Shown here one piece after another: positions 24,569 through 33,165 of a stretch of 41,831 nt of DNA. The translations under genes were made by a program, and so were the position numbers. The notes under the pieces are model-generated. The model made no database searches, had not been told where the DNA came from, and worked only from the letters and a program-made list of their open reading frames with translations. Positions within the stretch are counted from its first letter, which is position 1, and each line of letters begins with the position of its first letter. The DNA is from Deltaproteobacteria bacterium (GTDB lineage Bacteria > Desulfobacterota > Desulfarculia > Adiutricales > Adiutricaceae). The stretch is taken from positions 1-41,831 of the forward strand of contig JAISEL010000016.1 of assembly GCA_031264185.1 (NCBI GenBank), in the 5' to 3' direction.

Positions 24569-25544
24569 TGGTCAAGTCCTTCACCCAGGGACAGGATATT
24601 TCCGTCTCCAGCTGCAATCCGAACCGCCTCAGAACTTCCTTCTGGATTTCCACAATAAGGCCGAAAACATCTGAGGATCTGGCCCCGCCGGTATTGACGA
24701 TGAAATTGGCGTGCTTGGTGCTGACCTGGGCCCCGCCGATCCGGCGGCCCTTAAAGCCGCAGAGATCTATCATCTGGCCGGCTGTCATAAGCTCATTGCC
24801 GTAAAACTTATCGCTCCTGTCGTCCCGGTAGCATCTGCCGAAAGGCGGAATCAGGGGGTTTTTAAAAATGCACCCGGCCGAGTGGCCGCCGGGCTGGCGG
24901 GCTCTGAAAGCCCGGCTTTTTTCCGTCCGCTGTCGGATGACCTCGGCCGAAGCCCGGCATAAGCCCAGCTCAACTTCCAGAATAAGGCCCCGGTTGTTGC
25001 CCAGATTCAAATTCCTGTACCCGAAGTTCAAGTCCCTCCGGTAGATATCCCGGATCAGGCCGTCCAAGCCGTAAAGCCTGATTCTCTCCACCAGTTCGCC
25101 GACTTCCCCCAGGCGGCCCCCGGCGTTGTAACGGACCGCTCCCCCGATTGTGCCGGGCAGGCCGAACAGAGGCTCCATTCCGCTTAAGGAGTTTTCCTGG
25201 GCCAGTCTGATTAAAGCGCCCGTACTGACGGCCGCCCCGGCCACTATCCTGGTTCCGGCCACAAAGCACCTGGAAAATCCCGGCCCCAGACGGAGCACGA
25301 TGCCCCGGAAGCCCCGGTCCTCGAAAAGAACGTTGCTGCCCCCGCCCAGGACAAAGACCGGCCACTTGTGACGGCGGGCCATGGCCAGAATATCTTCCAG
25401 CTGGGGCTCGTTGTAGGCGGAGATCAGGACCCTGGCCGGTCCGCCGATTTTGAATGTGGTCAGTTCCGCCAGCTGGACATTAAAGGTCATCTCAGTTTCC
25501 GGATGAGCCCTGGACCATTTGTCCAGTTCCTGCCGCAGAATCAT
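24561..25544 (-). CDS. murB: UDP-N-acetylenolpyruvoylglucosamine reductase
   Basis: The start is set at ATG 25544 (MILRQELDKW), eight bases after the murC stop and preceded by GAGG. A longer frame reaching 25835 lies wholly inside murC and its first 97 codons do not look like MurB. The 327-residue FAD enzyme reduces UDP-GlcNAc-enolpyruvate to UDP-MurNAc. Landmarks are TTFKIGGPARVL, the FAD-binding VLGGGSNVLFEDRGFRG, GLPGTIGGAVRYNAGG, and HSAGCIFKNP. In the last motif Cys takes the place of the proton-donor Ser of E. coli MurB. That substitution also occurs in other bacteria, so the enzyme is probably active. KHANFIVNTG follows near the C terminus. Confidence 0.93.
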   Translation of the reverse strand: MILRQELDKWSRAHPETEMTFNVQLAELTTFKIGGPARVLISAYNEPQLEDILAMARRHKWPVFVLGGGSNVLFEDRGFRGIVLRLGPGFSRCFVAGTRIVAGAAVSTGALIRLAQENSLSGMEPLFGLPGTIGGAVRYNAGGRLGEVGELVERIRLYGLDGLIRDIYRRDLNFGYRNLNLGNNRGLILEVELGLCRASAEVIRQRTEKSRAFRARQPGGHSAGCIFKNPLIPPFGRCYRDDRSDKFYGNELMTAGQMIDLCGFKGRRIGGAQVSTKHANFIVNTGGARSSDVFGLIVEIQKEVLRRFGLQLETEISCPWVKDLTNG

Positions 25545-25552
25545 TTCCGGCC

Positions 25553-26947
25553 TCAGGCGTCCGCCGGTGTTTCCGGCCCGGACAGATTCCGCAGAATTTC
25601 CTCGCCGGCCTGCCATATGTTGCCGGCGCCCAGAGTCAGAATCACATCGCCAGGCTCCAAAGCGGCCAGAACGTGAGACGGCAGCTCGGAGACGCCGCCC
25701 ACATACGTAACCCCCCGGTGACCCCGGCGGCTGATGGCCTCGGCCAGTTTCCGGCTGTCCAGACCGGGCGCCTCCGGTTCCCCGGCGGCGTAGATATCGG
25801 CCAGATAAAGGCGGTCGGCCTGATTGAAGGACCACAGGAACTCTTCAAACAGATCCCGGGTCCGGGAATAACGGTGGGGCTGAAAGAGGATGACCTTCCG
25901 CCGGCCCGGGTAGCATTCGGCCAGAGCGGCTAAGGTGGCCCGTATTTCCGTGGGATGGTGGCCGTAATCGTCTAAAACCGTGATCCCCTCCAGTTCGCCT
26001 TTTTTCTCAAATCTCCGGCCGACCCCTTTTAAGGCCCCGATGCCCCCGGCAATGACCTCCGGGGCCAGGCCCAGCTCCAGGCCCACAGCCGCAGCGGCCA
26101 GAGCGTTCAGAACATTGTGACGGCCGGGCAGGCCGACCTGAACGCGGCCTAAATCGGCCTGTCTGCGGTAAAGGTTAAAGCTGTAGCCCCAGGACTCGGG
26201 CTTTATGTCTCTGGCCGTGACTTCGGCCACCGAAGACAGGCCGTAAGTGACGTATCTTTTTTTGATCCTGGGGATCAGCGACTGGACCCTGGGATCGTCC
26301 AGACAGATGACCGAAGCCCCGTAAAACGGAACCCGGTTTATGAACGTCAGAAAAGTCTCTTCCAGATGAGCCATGTCCCGGTAGTAGTTCATGTGCTCCT
26401 GGTCAATATTGGTGACCACATTAATGATAGGCGACAGGAGCAGGAATGAGCCGTCTGACTCGTCGGCCTCGGCCACCAGAAATTCGCCCTGGCCCAGACG
26501 GGCGTTAAGGCCTAAATTATTGATTCTGCCGCCCACCACCAAAGTCGGATCCAAGCCCCCGACCGTCAGGACCATGCCCAGCATGGAGCAGGTGCTGGTT
26601 TTCCCGTGGGAGCCGGCTACGGCCACGGAGCTTTTAAGACGCATAAGCTCGGCCAGCATCTCGGCCCGGGGAATGACCGGAACGCCGGAGCGCCTGGCTT
26701 CGGCCACTTCCGGATTGTCTTCGCCGACGGCCGAAGAGACGACGACCACCTCGGCGCCGTTAATGTTCCCGGCCGAGTGGCCTAACGTGACCTGAGCGCC
26801 CATCGCGGCCAGCCGGCCGGTCTGGGCTCCGGCCTGGATGTCGGAGCCGGAAATGCCGTGCCCCAGATTGAGAAGAACCTCGGCCAGGCCGCTCATGCCG
26901 ATGCCGCCGATGCCGACAAAATGGATGTGGCGTTTTCTGTGATACAT
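25553..26947 (-). CDS. murC: UDP-N-acetylmuramate--L-alanine ligase
   Basis: The 464-residue Mur ligase adds L-Ala to UDP-MurNAc using ATP in the cytosol. It opens with HIHFVGIGGIGMSGLAEVL, the MurC-specific nucleotide-binding start, followed by the ATP loop GSHGKTSTCSMLG, EADESDGSFL, NIDQEHMNYY, GRHNVLNALAAAA and DDYGHHPTEI. Length is normal. It starts eight bases after murG ends and ends eight bases before murB. Its high-GC codon use matches the rest of the cluster. Confidence 0.96.
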   Translation of the reverse strand: MYHRKRHIHFVGIGGIGMSGLAEVLLNLGHGISGSDIQAGAQTGRLAAMGAQVTLGHSAGNINGAEVVVVSSAVGEDNPEVAEARRSGVPVIPRAEMLAELMRLKSSVAVAGSHGKTSTCSMLGMVLTVGGLDPTLVVGGRINNLGLNARLGQGEFLVAEADESDGSFLLLSPIINVVTNIDQEHMNYYRDMAHLEETFLTFINRVPFYGASVICLDDPRVQSLIPRIKKRYVTYGLSSVAEVTARDIKPESWGYSFNLYRRQADLGRVQVGLPGRHNVLNALAAAAVGLELGLAPEVIAGGIGALKGVGRRFEKKGELEGITVLDDYGHHPTEIRATLAALAECYPGRRKVILFQPHRYSRTRDLFEEFLWSFNQADRLYLADIYAAGEPEAPGLDSRKLAEAISRRGHRGVTYVGGVSELPSHVLAALEPGDVILTLGAGNIWQAGEEILRNLSGPETPADA

Positions 26948-26955
26948 GCCCTGAC

Positions 26956-28041
26956 TTACCCTATCCAGGCCAGAAGACGTTCGGCCATCTGGCGGGCGGC
27001 CAGGGGATTGACCAGGTCTCTGGCCGCCCCCGACATCCGGTTTAATTTCTGGGCATGATCCATTAAATCCGTGACCATGGCCGGAAGCCCCTCCAGTTCA
27101 TCTTCCATTAAAATTCTGGCCCCCCCGGCCTCGGCTAAGGTCCGGGCGTTAACCAGCTGGTGATTGTCGGCAGCTGCGGGCAGAGGCACTAAAATGGCCG
27201 GCAGGCCCGCCGCCGCCAGTTCCGTGACGGTCAGAGCCCCGGCCCGCATCAGACCCAGATGAGCCTTCCGGTAAAGTCCGGCCGGATCGTGAAAAAAAGA
27301 GGCTGTTTCATGCTTTATCCCCAGGCGGTCGTAAAAAGTGCCGGTGACATCTCCGTCACTGGCCCCGGTCTGGTGGATGATCTCAAAATCCCGGCCTTCG
27401 CCGGCCAGTTTAGCCGCCAGCTCCATGGCCGCCAGATTAATCCGGCTGGCCCCCTGACTGCCGCCCATGATCAGCAGAACCAGTTTCTGGCCGGATCTGT
27501 AATCAACCTTATGATCCAAAAGCTCCGTAAATGCCGGCCTCAGGGGATTGCCGGTCGCCACCGTCTTTCCGGCCGGGAAATACTCTCCGGCCCCGGGAAA
27601 GCCCAGGAAAATCTCTCTGGCCACTCTGGCCAGCAGACGGTTGGACAGCCCCGGCCGGGAGTTCTGTTCATGGATCACCACCGGACGTCCGGTCAGCCAG
27701 GCGGCCAGACCGACCGGTCCGGAAACATAGCCGCCGACCCCGTAAAAAAGATGAGGCCGGAAGCGGCGGATTAATCTTAAGGCCTGAAAAAAACCCTTCA
27801 GGGCGGTAAGGCCGGCCCCGGCCTTGCCGGAGATGGTTCCGCCCTTAAAGCCTCTGGCCGGCAGAACGACCCGGGCCCAGCCCCCGGGATCCAGAATTAC
27901 GGCCTCGGCCGGACGGCCGGCTCCGGCGAATAAAATATCCGCCTCCGGACAAAGACTTCTGAAGGCCTCGGCCACCGCCAAAGCCGGAATCAGGTGTCCG
28001 CCGGTTCCTCCGGCTCCTATGAGGAGGCGGGGGCCGGTCAT
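26956..28041 (-). CDS. murG: UDP-GlcNAc transferase MurG (lipid II synthase)
   Basis: The 361-residue GT28 enzyme attaches GlcNAc to lipid I at the cytosolic membrane face. It has GAGGTGGHLIPALAVAE (residues 9-25), VGGYVSGP, the HEQNSRPGLSNR block, MGGSQGASRIN and the UDP-GlcNAc-binding LMRAGALTVTELAAAGLPAILVPLP. The start overlaps the ftsW stop by four bases. Length and order (ftsW-murG-murC) are standard. Confidence 0.96.
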   Translation of the reverse strand: MTGPRLLIGAGGTGGHLIPALAVAEAFRSLCPEADILFAGAGRPAEAVILDPGGWARVVLPARGFKGGTISGKAGAGLTALKGFFQALRLIRRFRPHLFYGVGGYVSGPVGLAAWLTGRPVVIHEQNSRPGLSNRLLARVAREIFLGFPGAGEYFPAGKTVATGNPLRPAFTELLDHKVDYRSGQKLVLLIMGGSQGASRINLAAMELAAKLAGEGRDFEIIHQTGASDGDVTGTFYDRLGIKHETASFFHDPAGLYRKAHLGLMRAGALTVTELAAAGLPAILVPLPAAADNHQLVNARTLAEAGGARILMEDELEGLPAMVTDLMDHAQKLNRMSGAARDLVNPLAARQMAERLLAWIG

Positions 28042-29210
28042 GCTGCCGTCAGTCCGGTCTGCCGGTCTTTCAGGGAGCCGGACCGGTCAGCGGCCGCGGC
28101 CTGTCCGGCCAGACGCCCCTGGCCGGCGATATTCAGCAGAATGCCCATGGCCGCGCAGCTGACCACTAAACTGGAGCCGCCGTAACTGAAGAAAGGCAGC
28201 GGCAGCCCTTTGGAAGGCCACAGGGACAAAGCCACGCCCATGTTCAGAAAGGCCGGCAGACCCACCACTAAAGTCAGTCCCGGGGCCAGATAGAAGCCGC
28301 CCAAATCCCGGGCCAGCCGGGAAATCTGAAGACCCCGGCAGCAGAGGCACAGAAAAAGGCTGGCCACGGCCGCAACCCCGATATAGCCGAGCTCTTCGCC
28401 CACGACCGAAAAGATGTAGTCCGTATGCACTTCGGGCAGAAACGACAGCTTCTGGGTGCTGGCCCCCGGGCCTGCTCCGGTAATGCCGCCGCTGGCAAAG
28501 GCGAAAAAGGAATGGATGATGCTGTAGCCGCTTTTTTGGGGATCGCTCCAGGGATCGTACCAGCCGGAGATGCGGCTTAAGCGGTACTGGAACAAGGTGA
28601 TCAGACCCCATAAGGAAGGGACGGCCACCAGGGCTATGACTATAAAATAGATGAACCGAAGGCCGGCCACGAACAGCATGGCCATGATCAGGGAGGAAAT
28701 AATCAGGGCCCCGCCTAGATCCTTTTCCAGCAGAATCAGGCCCACAAAGATGATCATGACCAGAAAATGGGGCAGAAAGCCGTAACTGAACGTATTGACC
28801 AGCTCGCCTTTCTGGCTCAGTGATTTGGCAATATAGATGACCACGGCCAGCTTAGCCAGCTCCGACGGCTGAATGCTGGCGAACACCAGCCATCTCGTAG
28901 CGCCGCCGGCCTTAATGCCCATGCCCGGCACCAGCACTAAAATCAGAAGAACAATGCTGAAGATCAGAATGGGCGTGCCCAGCTTCAGCCAGAACTGGTA
29001 GGGGATCTTCCATAAGGCTATTACGGCGGCTACCCCCAGGACAGCGTGCCTCAGCTGCCGGATGATGTAATAATACGGATCCCCCATTCCTATTTCCCCG
29101 GGGGTGTAGCTGGCCGACAGAAGCATCACCATGCCCGACAGGAACAGGACGAACAAAAGGCTGGACAGAACCGTGTCCAGCGGTATTTTTGACCGTCCGG
29201 CGCTACTCAT
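28038..29210 (-). CDS. ftsW: Lipid II polymerase FtsW (SEDS family)
   Basis: The 390-residue polytopic membrane protein has about ten hydrophobic segments. It carries SEDS landmarks: ASIQPSELAKLAVVIYIAK, LLEKDLGGALI, VHTDYIFSVVGEELGYIG and the family signature LPFFSYGGSSLV near the C terminus. With FtsI it polymerises septal glycan. The start overlaps the murD stop by eight bases and the end overlaps murG, so it is embedded in the operon. A cytosolic tail of about 35 residues follows the last helix. Confidence 0.95.
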   Translation of the reverse strand: MSSAGRSKIPLDTVLSSLLFVLFLSGMVMLLSASYTPGEIGMGDPYYYIIRQLRHAVLGVAAVIALWKIPYQFWLKLGTPILIFSIVLLILVLVPGMGIKAGGATRWLVFASIQPSELAKLAVVIYIAKSLSQKGELVNTFSYGFLPHFLVMIIFVGLILLEKDLGGALIISSLIMAMLFVAGLRFIYFIVIALVAVPSLWGLITLFQYRLSRISGWYDPWSDPQKSGYSIIHSFFAFASGGITGAGPGASTQKLSFLPEVHTDYIFSVVGEELGYIGVAAVASLFLCLCCRGLQISRLARDLGGFYLAPGLTLVVGLPAFLNMGVALSLWPSKGLPLPFFSYGGSSLVVSCAAMGILLNIAGQGRLAGQAAAADRSGSLKDRQTGLTAA

Positions 29211-30660
29211 TCTTCCTGCCCCCGGATTTTTTTCCGCCCTGGCGGCCGGGCCTGGGCAGAGGGCCTTTTTTCAGGGCCTTAACCTCCCGGCAGAAGGCCT
29301 CGCCCCGGTCTTTGTAGTCCTTGAACATGTCAAAGCTGGCGCAGGCCGGGGAAAGAAGAACAATCTGGCCGGCTGAGGCCAGCCGGGAGGCGACCGAGAC
29401 CGCCTCTTCCATGGAGTCGGCCAGAGACACGGGGGCCGCGCCCCGGAAAGCGGCCCTCATCTTATCCTGGGTTTCGCCGATTAAAACCAGGTTTTTGACC
29501 TTTTCTTCGATCAGGGGCCGCAGGAAGGCGAAATCCAGATCCTTGTCCCGGCCGCCGGCAATTAAAACGATTGGATCGTCAAAATTCTCCAGCGCCTTGG
29601 CCACAGCCCCGACATTGGTGCCTTTGGAATCGTCGTAATAGCGGATCCCGTTTATTTCGTCCACCAGCTGAAGACGGTGATCGCCGGGCCTGAAATCCCT
29701 GGCTCCCAAAAGGGCTTCCCCGGCCTCCATGCCGACGGCCATGGCCAGACCGACCGAAGCCAGAACATTCTCCTGGTTGTGAGTGCCGAAGAGCTTGAAT
29801 TCCGACCAGGGCGCCTCGGCCAGAATTTTTTCACCTTCAACTATGACTAGAACATCTTCCCTGGGCTCCTGGCGGACGTAGCCGCCGACAGGCGGCCTTC
29901 TGCGCCTGGAAAACCCGAAGCGCCTGCCTTTGACGGTCTTGCGGCTTAAAAGATAGTCGTCTTCGTTCAGGACAGCCACGTCTTCCGTGGTCTGGTTGTC
30001 AAAAATCCGGCATTTCAGGTGAAAGTAATCGGCCATGCTCCGGTGACGGTCCAGATGATCGGGAGTGACGTTCAGGACGGCCGCCCCCTCGGCCACGAAA
30101 TCGGACGTCGTCTCCAGCTGGAAGGAAGAGACCTCCAGAACGGCCGCGTTAAAGTCCACCCGCCTGCCGATGACGTAATCACAGGCCAGATTGGACAGGG
30201 GATTGCCGATGTTGCCGCCTGTAAAAGGATTAAACTCCGGACTTTTGGCCAGTATGTAGCTTGTCAGGGAAGTCACTGTGGTTTTTCCGTTGGATCCGGT
30301 CACCGCTAAAATGGGCAGACTCTGTTCCCGGAAAGCCAGTTCCATCTCCCCGACCACTTCAACCCCGCATGACCGGGCCGAATTGAGTTCCGGCAGATCA
30401 TAAGGAACGCCCGGGGAAATTACGATTAAATCGCTGTCTTCATAGACTTTTTTATTCTGAGGTCCGAAAAGCCATCTGACCGATTCGGGAGCTTTGTCTC
30501 TGACCCCGGGCAAAAGATCTTCTCTTTTTTGGTCAGTTATGGTCACTATGCACTTCAAAGCCGTCAGGAGGCGGGCCGCCGCCAGTCCCGACTCGCCGGC
30601 CCCCACCACCAGTACTTCTCTGTCTTCCCAGGAAAGATCCAATTTCATATTTTTGACCAA
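29203..30660 (-). CDS. murD: UDP-N-acetylmuramoyl-L-alanine--D-glutamate ligase
   Basis: The Mur ligase adds D-Glu to UDP-MurNAc-Ala. It shows VLVVGAGESGLAAARLL, the ATP loop VTGSNGKTTVTSL, FTGGNIGNPL, LNVTPDHLDRH, HNQENVLAS and YDDSKGTNVGA. Two starts are possible: TTG 30660, immediately after the mraY stop, or ATG 30648 (MKLDLSWED), which I consider likelier although neither has a strong ribosome binding site. The C terminus carries a basic Gly/Lys/Arg tail (RPGRQGGKKSGGRKNE) not usual for MurD. At 485 residues it is slightly long for the family. Confidence 0.94.
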   Translation of the reverse strand: MVKNMKLDLSWEDREVLVVGAGESGLAAARLLTALKCIVTITDQKREDLLPGVRDKAPESVRWLFGPQNKKVYEDSDLIVISPGVPYDLPELNSARSCGVEVVGEMELAFREQSLPILAVTGSNGKTTVTSLTSYILAKSPEFNPFTGGNIGNPLSNLACDYVIGRRVDFNAAVLEVSSFQLETTSDFVAEGAAVLNVTPDHLDRHRSMADYFHLKCRIFDNQTTEDVAVLNEDDYLLSRKTVKGRRFGFSRRRRPPVGGYVRQEPREDVLVIVEGEKILAEAPWSEFKLFGTHNQENVLASVGLAMAVGMEAGEALLGARDFRPGDHRLQLVDEINGIRYYDDSKGTNVGAVAKALENFDDPIVLIAGGRDKDLDFAFLRPLIEEKVKNLVLIGETQDKMRAAFRGAAPVSLADSMEEAVSVASRLASAGQIVLLSPACASFDMFKDYKDRGEAFCREVKALKKGPLPRPGRQGGKKSGGRKNE

Positions 30661-31740
30661 CTAGCGTAATTTCAAAGTTGAGAGTCCGGCCAGTCCCAGG
30701 ATAATGGCGATAATCCAGAAACGGATGATAATCTTGGGCTCCGGCCAGCCTTTGAGTTCAAAATGGTGATGCAGCGGCGACATTCTAAATAACCGCCGGC
30801 CGCCGGATGTTTTAAAAAATGCCACCTGAAAAATGACCGACAAAGCTTCTATGACAAAAAGCCCGCCCACTAAAATCAAAACCAGTTCCTGCTTGACGAT
30901 CAGGGCCGCCAGACCCAGAGCCGCCCCCAGGGACAGGGAACCGACATCTCCCAGAAAGATATCGGCCGGATAAGTGTTAAACCACAGAAAGCCCAGGCCC
31001 GCCCCGATTAAAGCGGCCAGAACGACCGCCACTTCCGAGGCCCAGGGGACGCCGGTTATCTGAAGGTAATTGGCAATGACCGAGTTGCCGGCGCAGTAGG
31101 CGAAAACCATGTACGTGCCGGAGGCCATAATCAGAGGTCCGATGGCCAGACCGTCCAGGCCGTCGGTTAAATTGACCGCCGACGAGGTGCCGACCAGAAC
31201 CAGAGCCGCGAAAACCACGTAAAAGGGGCCTAAATTTATGACCAGAGCCTTTAATCCGGGAAACGTCAGGGTCGGATCAAAGCCCGGAGCCAGGTAGAGA
31301 TAAAGACCGGCCAGAAGTCCGATCAGCGCCTGGGCCGCCAGTTTCTGCCGTCCGGACAGACCGGCGTTGTGTCTGCGTTTGACTTTCAGGAAATCATCCT
31401 GAAAGCCTATAACCGCGTAAGATAAAGTCACTATCCACATCAGCCAGACGGCTTTGGCTCCTGGATCGGCCCACAGAAGACAGGACACGAAAGCTGTGCC
31501 CAAAACCAGGATCCCCCCCATGGTCGGGGTGCCGGCTTTTTTCTTATGGCTGGCCGGGCCTTCTTCCCGGATGTACTGACGAATCTGATAAGCCTTGATT
31601 AAGGCAATAAACCTGGGACCGAAAAAAAACCACAAGATCATTGAGGTCAGGGAGGCTAAAATGATCCGAAAAGTGATATACCTGAAGACATTCAAAAAAT
31701 TGAGTTCAGGTATAAGCTCCAAAAAGAATTTGTACAGCAT
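30661..31740 (-). CDS. mraY: Phospho-N-acetylmuramoyl-pentapeptide transferase
   Basis: The 359-residue integral membrane enzyme has about ten segments and transfers phospho-MurNAc-pentapeptide to undecaprenyl phosphate, making lipid I. Signatures include EGPASHKKKAGTPTMGG, the Asp pair in GFQDDFLKVKRRHNAGLS, NLTDGLDGLAIGP, NTYPADIFLGDVGSLSLG and the His-rich MSPLHHHFELKGWPE. It shares its carrier lipid with the glycan pathway at the left of the window. The gene starts 18 bases after the murF stop. Confidence 0.96.
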   Translation of the reverse strand: MLYKFFLELIPELNFLNVFRYITFRIILASLTSMILWFFFGPRFIALIKAYQIRQYIREEGPASHKKKAGTPTMGGILVLGTAFVSCLLWADPGAKAVWLMWIVTLSYAVIGFQDDFLKVKRRHNAGLSGRQKLAAQALIGLLAGLYLYLAPGFDPTLTFPGLKALVINLGPFYVVFAALVLVGTSSAVNLTDGLDGLAIGPLIMASGTYMVFAYCAGNSVIANYLQITGVPWASEVAVVLAALIGAGLGFLWFNTYPADIFLGDVGSLSLGAALGLAALIVKQELVLILVGGLFVIEALSVIFQVAFFKTSGGRRLFRMSPLHHHFELKGWPEPKIIIRFWIIAIILGLAGLSTLKLR

Positions 31741-31758
31741 TTCAGTCTCCGCCCTGCC

Positions 31759-33165
31759 CTATTTCGCCTGAAGCCTTGCGACGGCCCGTTCCAAAGCTCC
31801 GGCTCTGGATCCTTTGACCAGAACGAAGCCGGATTTGTCCAGAAGCCCTCTGGCCCAGTCGGCGGCGTCCTCCGGGGCGGAGAAAATCTCCAGCTTAATC
31901 CGCCGGCTGCCGGCTGTTCTGGCTCCGGACATGGTCTGGCGGGCCATGGATCCGACAACGGCCAGAAAATCCAAACCGTGCTCCGCCGCCGACCGGCCCA
32001 TCTCTTCATGAAATGTTCTGGCCTCACTGCCCAGTTCCAGCATGTCGCCTAAGATAGCGCCTTTTATGCCGGGCGCAGCGATTGAGGTCATATAGTTAAG
32101 TCCGGCTTCGACCGAAGCGGGGTTGGCGTTGTAGCTGTCGTCTATAATCCAGTAGCCCTGATCGGCGTGAATGGGCTTCAGGCGCCCGTCCAGGGCCTCA
32201 ATCCTGCTTAAGCCCTGCTTTATTTCCAGCTGGCCGCAGTCCATGGCCAGAGCCGCCGCCACCGCCGCCACCGCGTTAAAGGCATTATGTTCGCCGACCA
32301 AAGGCAGTTCAACTACCATGTCATTGACCGCCGGGCCTCCGAAGGTCAGGGTTTGGCCTCGAAAGCCGCGGGACTCGTTTTTTTTCAGCCAGACCTGGCC
32401 GTCCGGTCCGTAAAATAAAGTGTTGACTGAATTGGAGGCCAGCTGGGCCACCATTAACGGATCCGACTTATTGACCACGGCCAGGCAGCCCGGATCCATG
32501 TTCCGCAAGAGTTCGCCCTTGGTTTTGGCCAGGGTCTCCAGATCTTTGAACTTCTCCAGGTGAGCCGGTCCGATGGCTGTCACCAGGCCCACGTCAGGCC
32601 GGGCGATTTCCGTCAGGTACCTGATCTCCCCCGGAGCCGAGGCCCCCATTTCCAGGACCGCGTCAGTGGGATCCTGCTGCATTTTTACGGATTCCAGGAT
32701 GGTCAGAGGCAGGCCTATTTCGTTATTGAAGTTGCCCCGGGTGGCTAAGATCTCCCGGGTCGGGGCAATCAGCCGGTTTCTGGCCTCAAGGATGCTTTTC
32801 ACCATTTCCTTGACCGTGGTCTTGCCCACCGAACCGGTTACGGCCAAAACCTTAAAGCCCTTCTGGCGCCGGACATGCCTGGCCATTTCGGCTAAAGCCC
32901 TGAGGCTGTCTGCAACCTCAATGACCGGCTGGTCAAAATGGCCTTGGCGGTCCGAAACGGCGGCCAGGGCTCCGGCTTTTAAGGCCGCCTCAACGAAGTC
33001 GTTGCCGTCGTACGTGTCGCCTTTAATGGCCACAAACAGCTCTCCGGGCCTGATGCTCCGGCTGTCCGTACTGACCCCGGTGAAAATCAGTTCGGATACG
33101 CTCCGGCCAAACCAACGTCCCCTGCTGAAGGCCAGGACTTCGGAAAGTTTAAGTCCCATGCTCAT
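31759..33165 (-). CDS. murF: UDP-N-acetylmuramoyl-tripeptide--D-alanyl-D-alanine ligase
   Basis: The 468-residue Mur ligase adds D-Ala-D-Ala to the UDP-MurNAc tripeptide. Landmarks are GVSTDSRSIRPGELFVAIKG, the ATP loop VTGSVGKTTVKEM, LEMGASAPGEI, GPAHLEKF, HNAFNAVAAVA and IDDSYNANPASVEAGL. The start overlaps the murE stop by 17 bases. ATG 33165 and ATG 33159 are both possible, with GGCGGAAG upstream of either. No ddl gene for its D-Ala-D-Ala substrate is present in the window. Confidence 0.95.
   Translation of the reverse strand: MSMGLKLSEVLAFSRGRWFGRSVSELIFTGVSTDSRSIRPGELFVAIKGDTYDGNDFVEAALKAGALAAVSDRQGHFDQPVIEVADSLRALAEMARHVRRQKGFKVLAVTGSVGKTTVKEMVKSILEARNRLIAPTREILATRGNFNNEIGLPLTILESVKMQQDPTDAVLEMGASAPGEIRYLTEIARPDVGLVTAIGPAHLEKFKDLETLAKTKGELLRNMDPGCLAVVNKSDPLMVAQLASNSVNTLFYGPDGQVWLKKNESRGFRGQTLTFGGPAVNDMVVELPLVGEHNAFNAVAAVAAALAMDCGQLEIKQGLSRIEALDGRLKPIHADQGYWIIDDSYNANPASVEAGLNYMTSIAAPGIKGAILGDMLELGSEARTFHEEMGRSAAEHGLDFLAVVGSMARQTMSGARTAGSRRIKLEIFSAPEDAADWARGLLDKSGFVLVKGSRAGALERAVARLQAK

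Noticed and set aside
25545-25835. Upstream extension of murB by 97 codons
   Set aside because: It lies entirely inside murC in another frame, has an Arg/Gly-rich shadow-like composition, and a good ribosome binding site and ATG exist at 25544.
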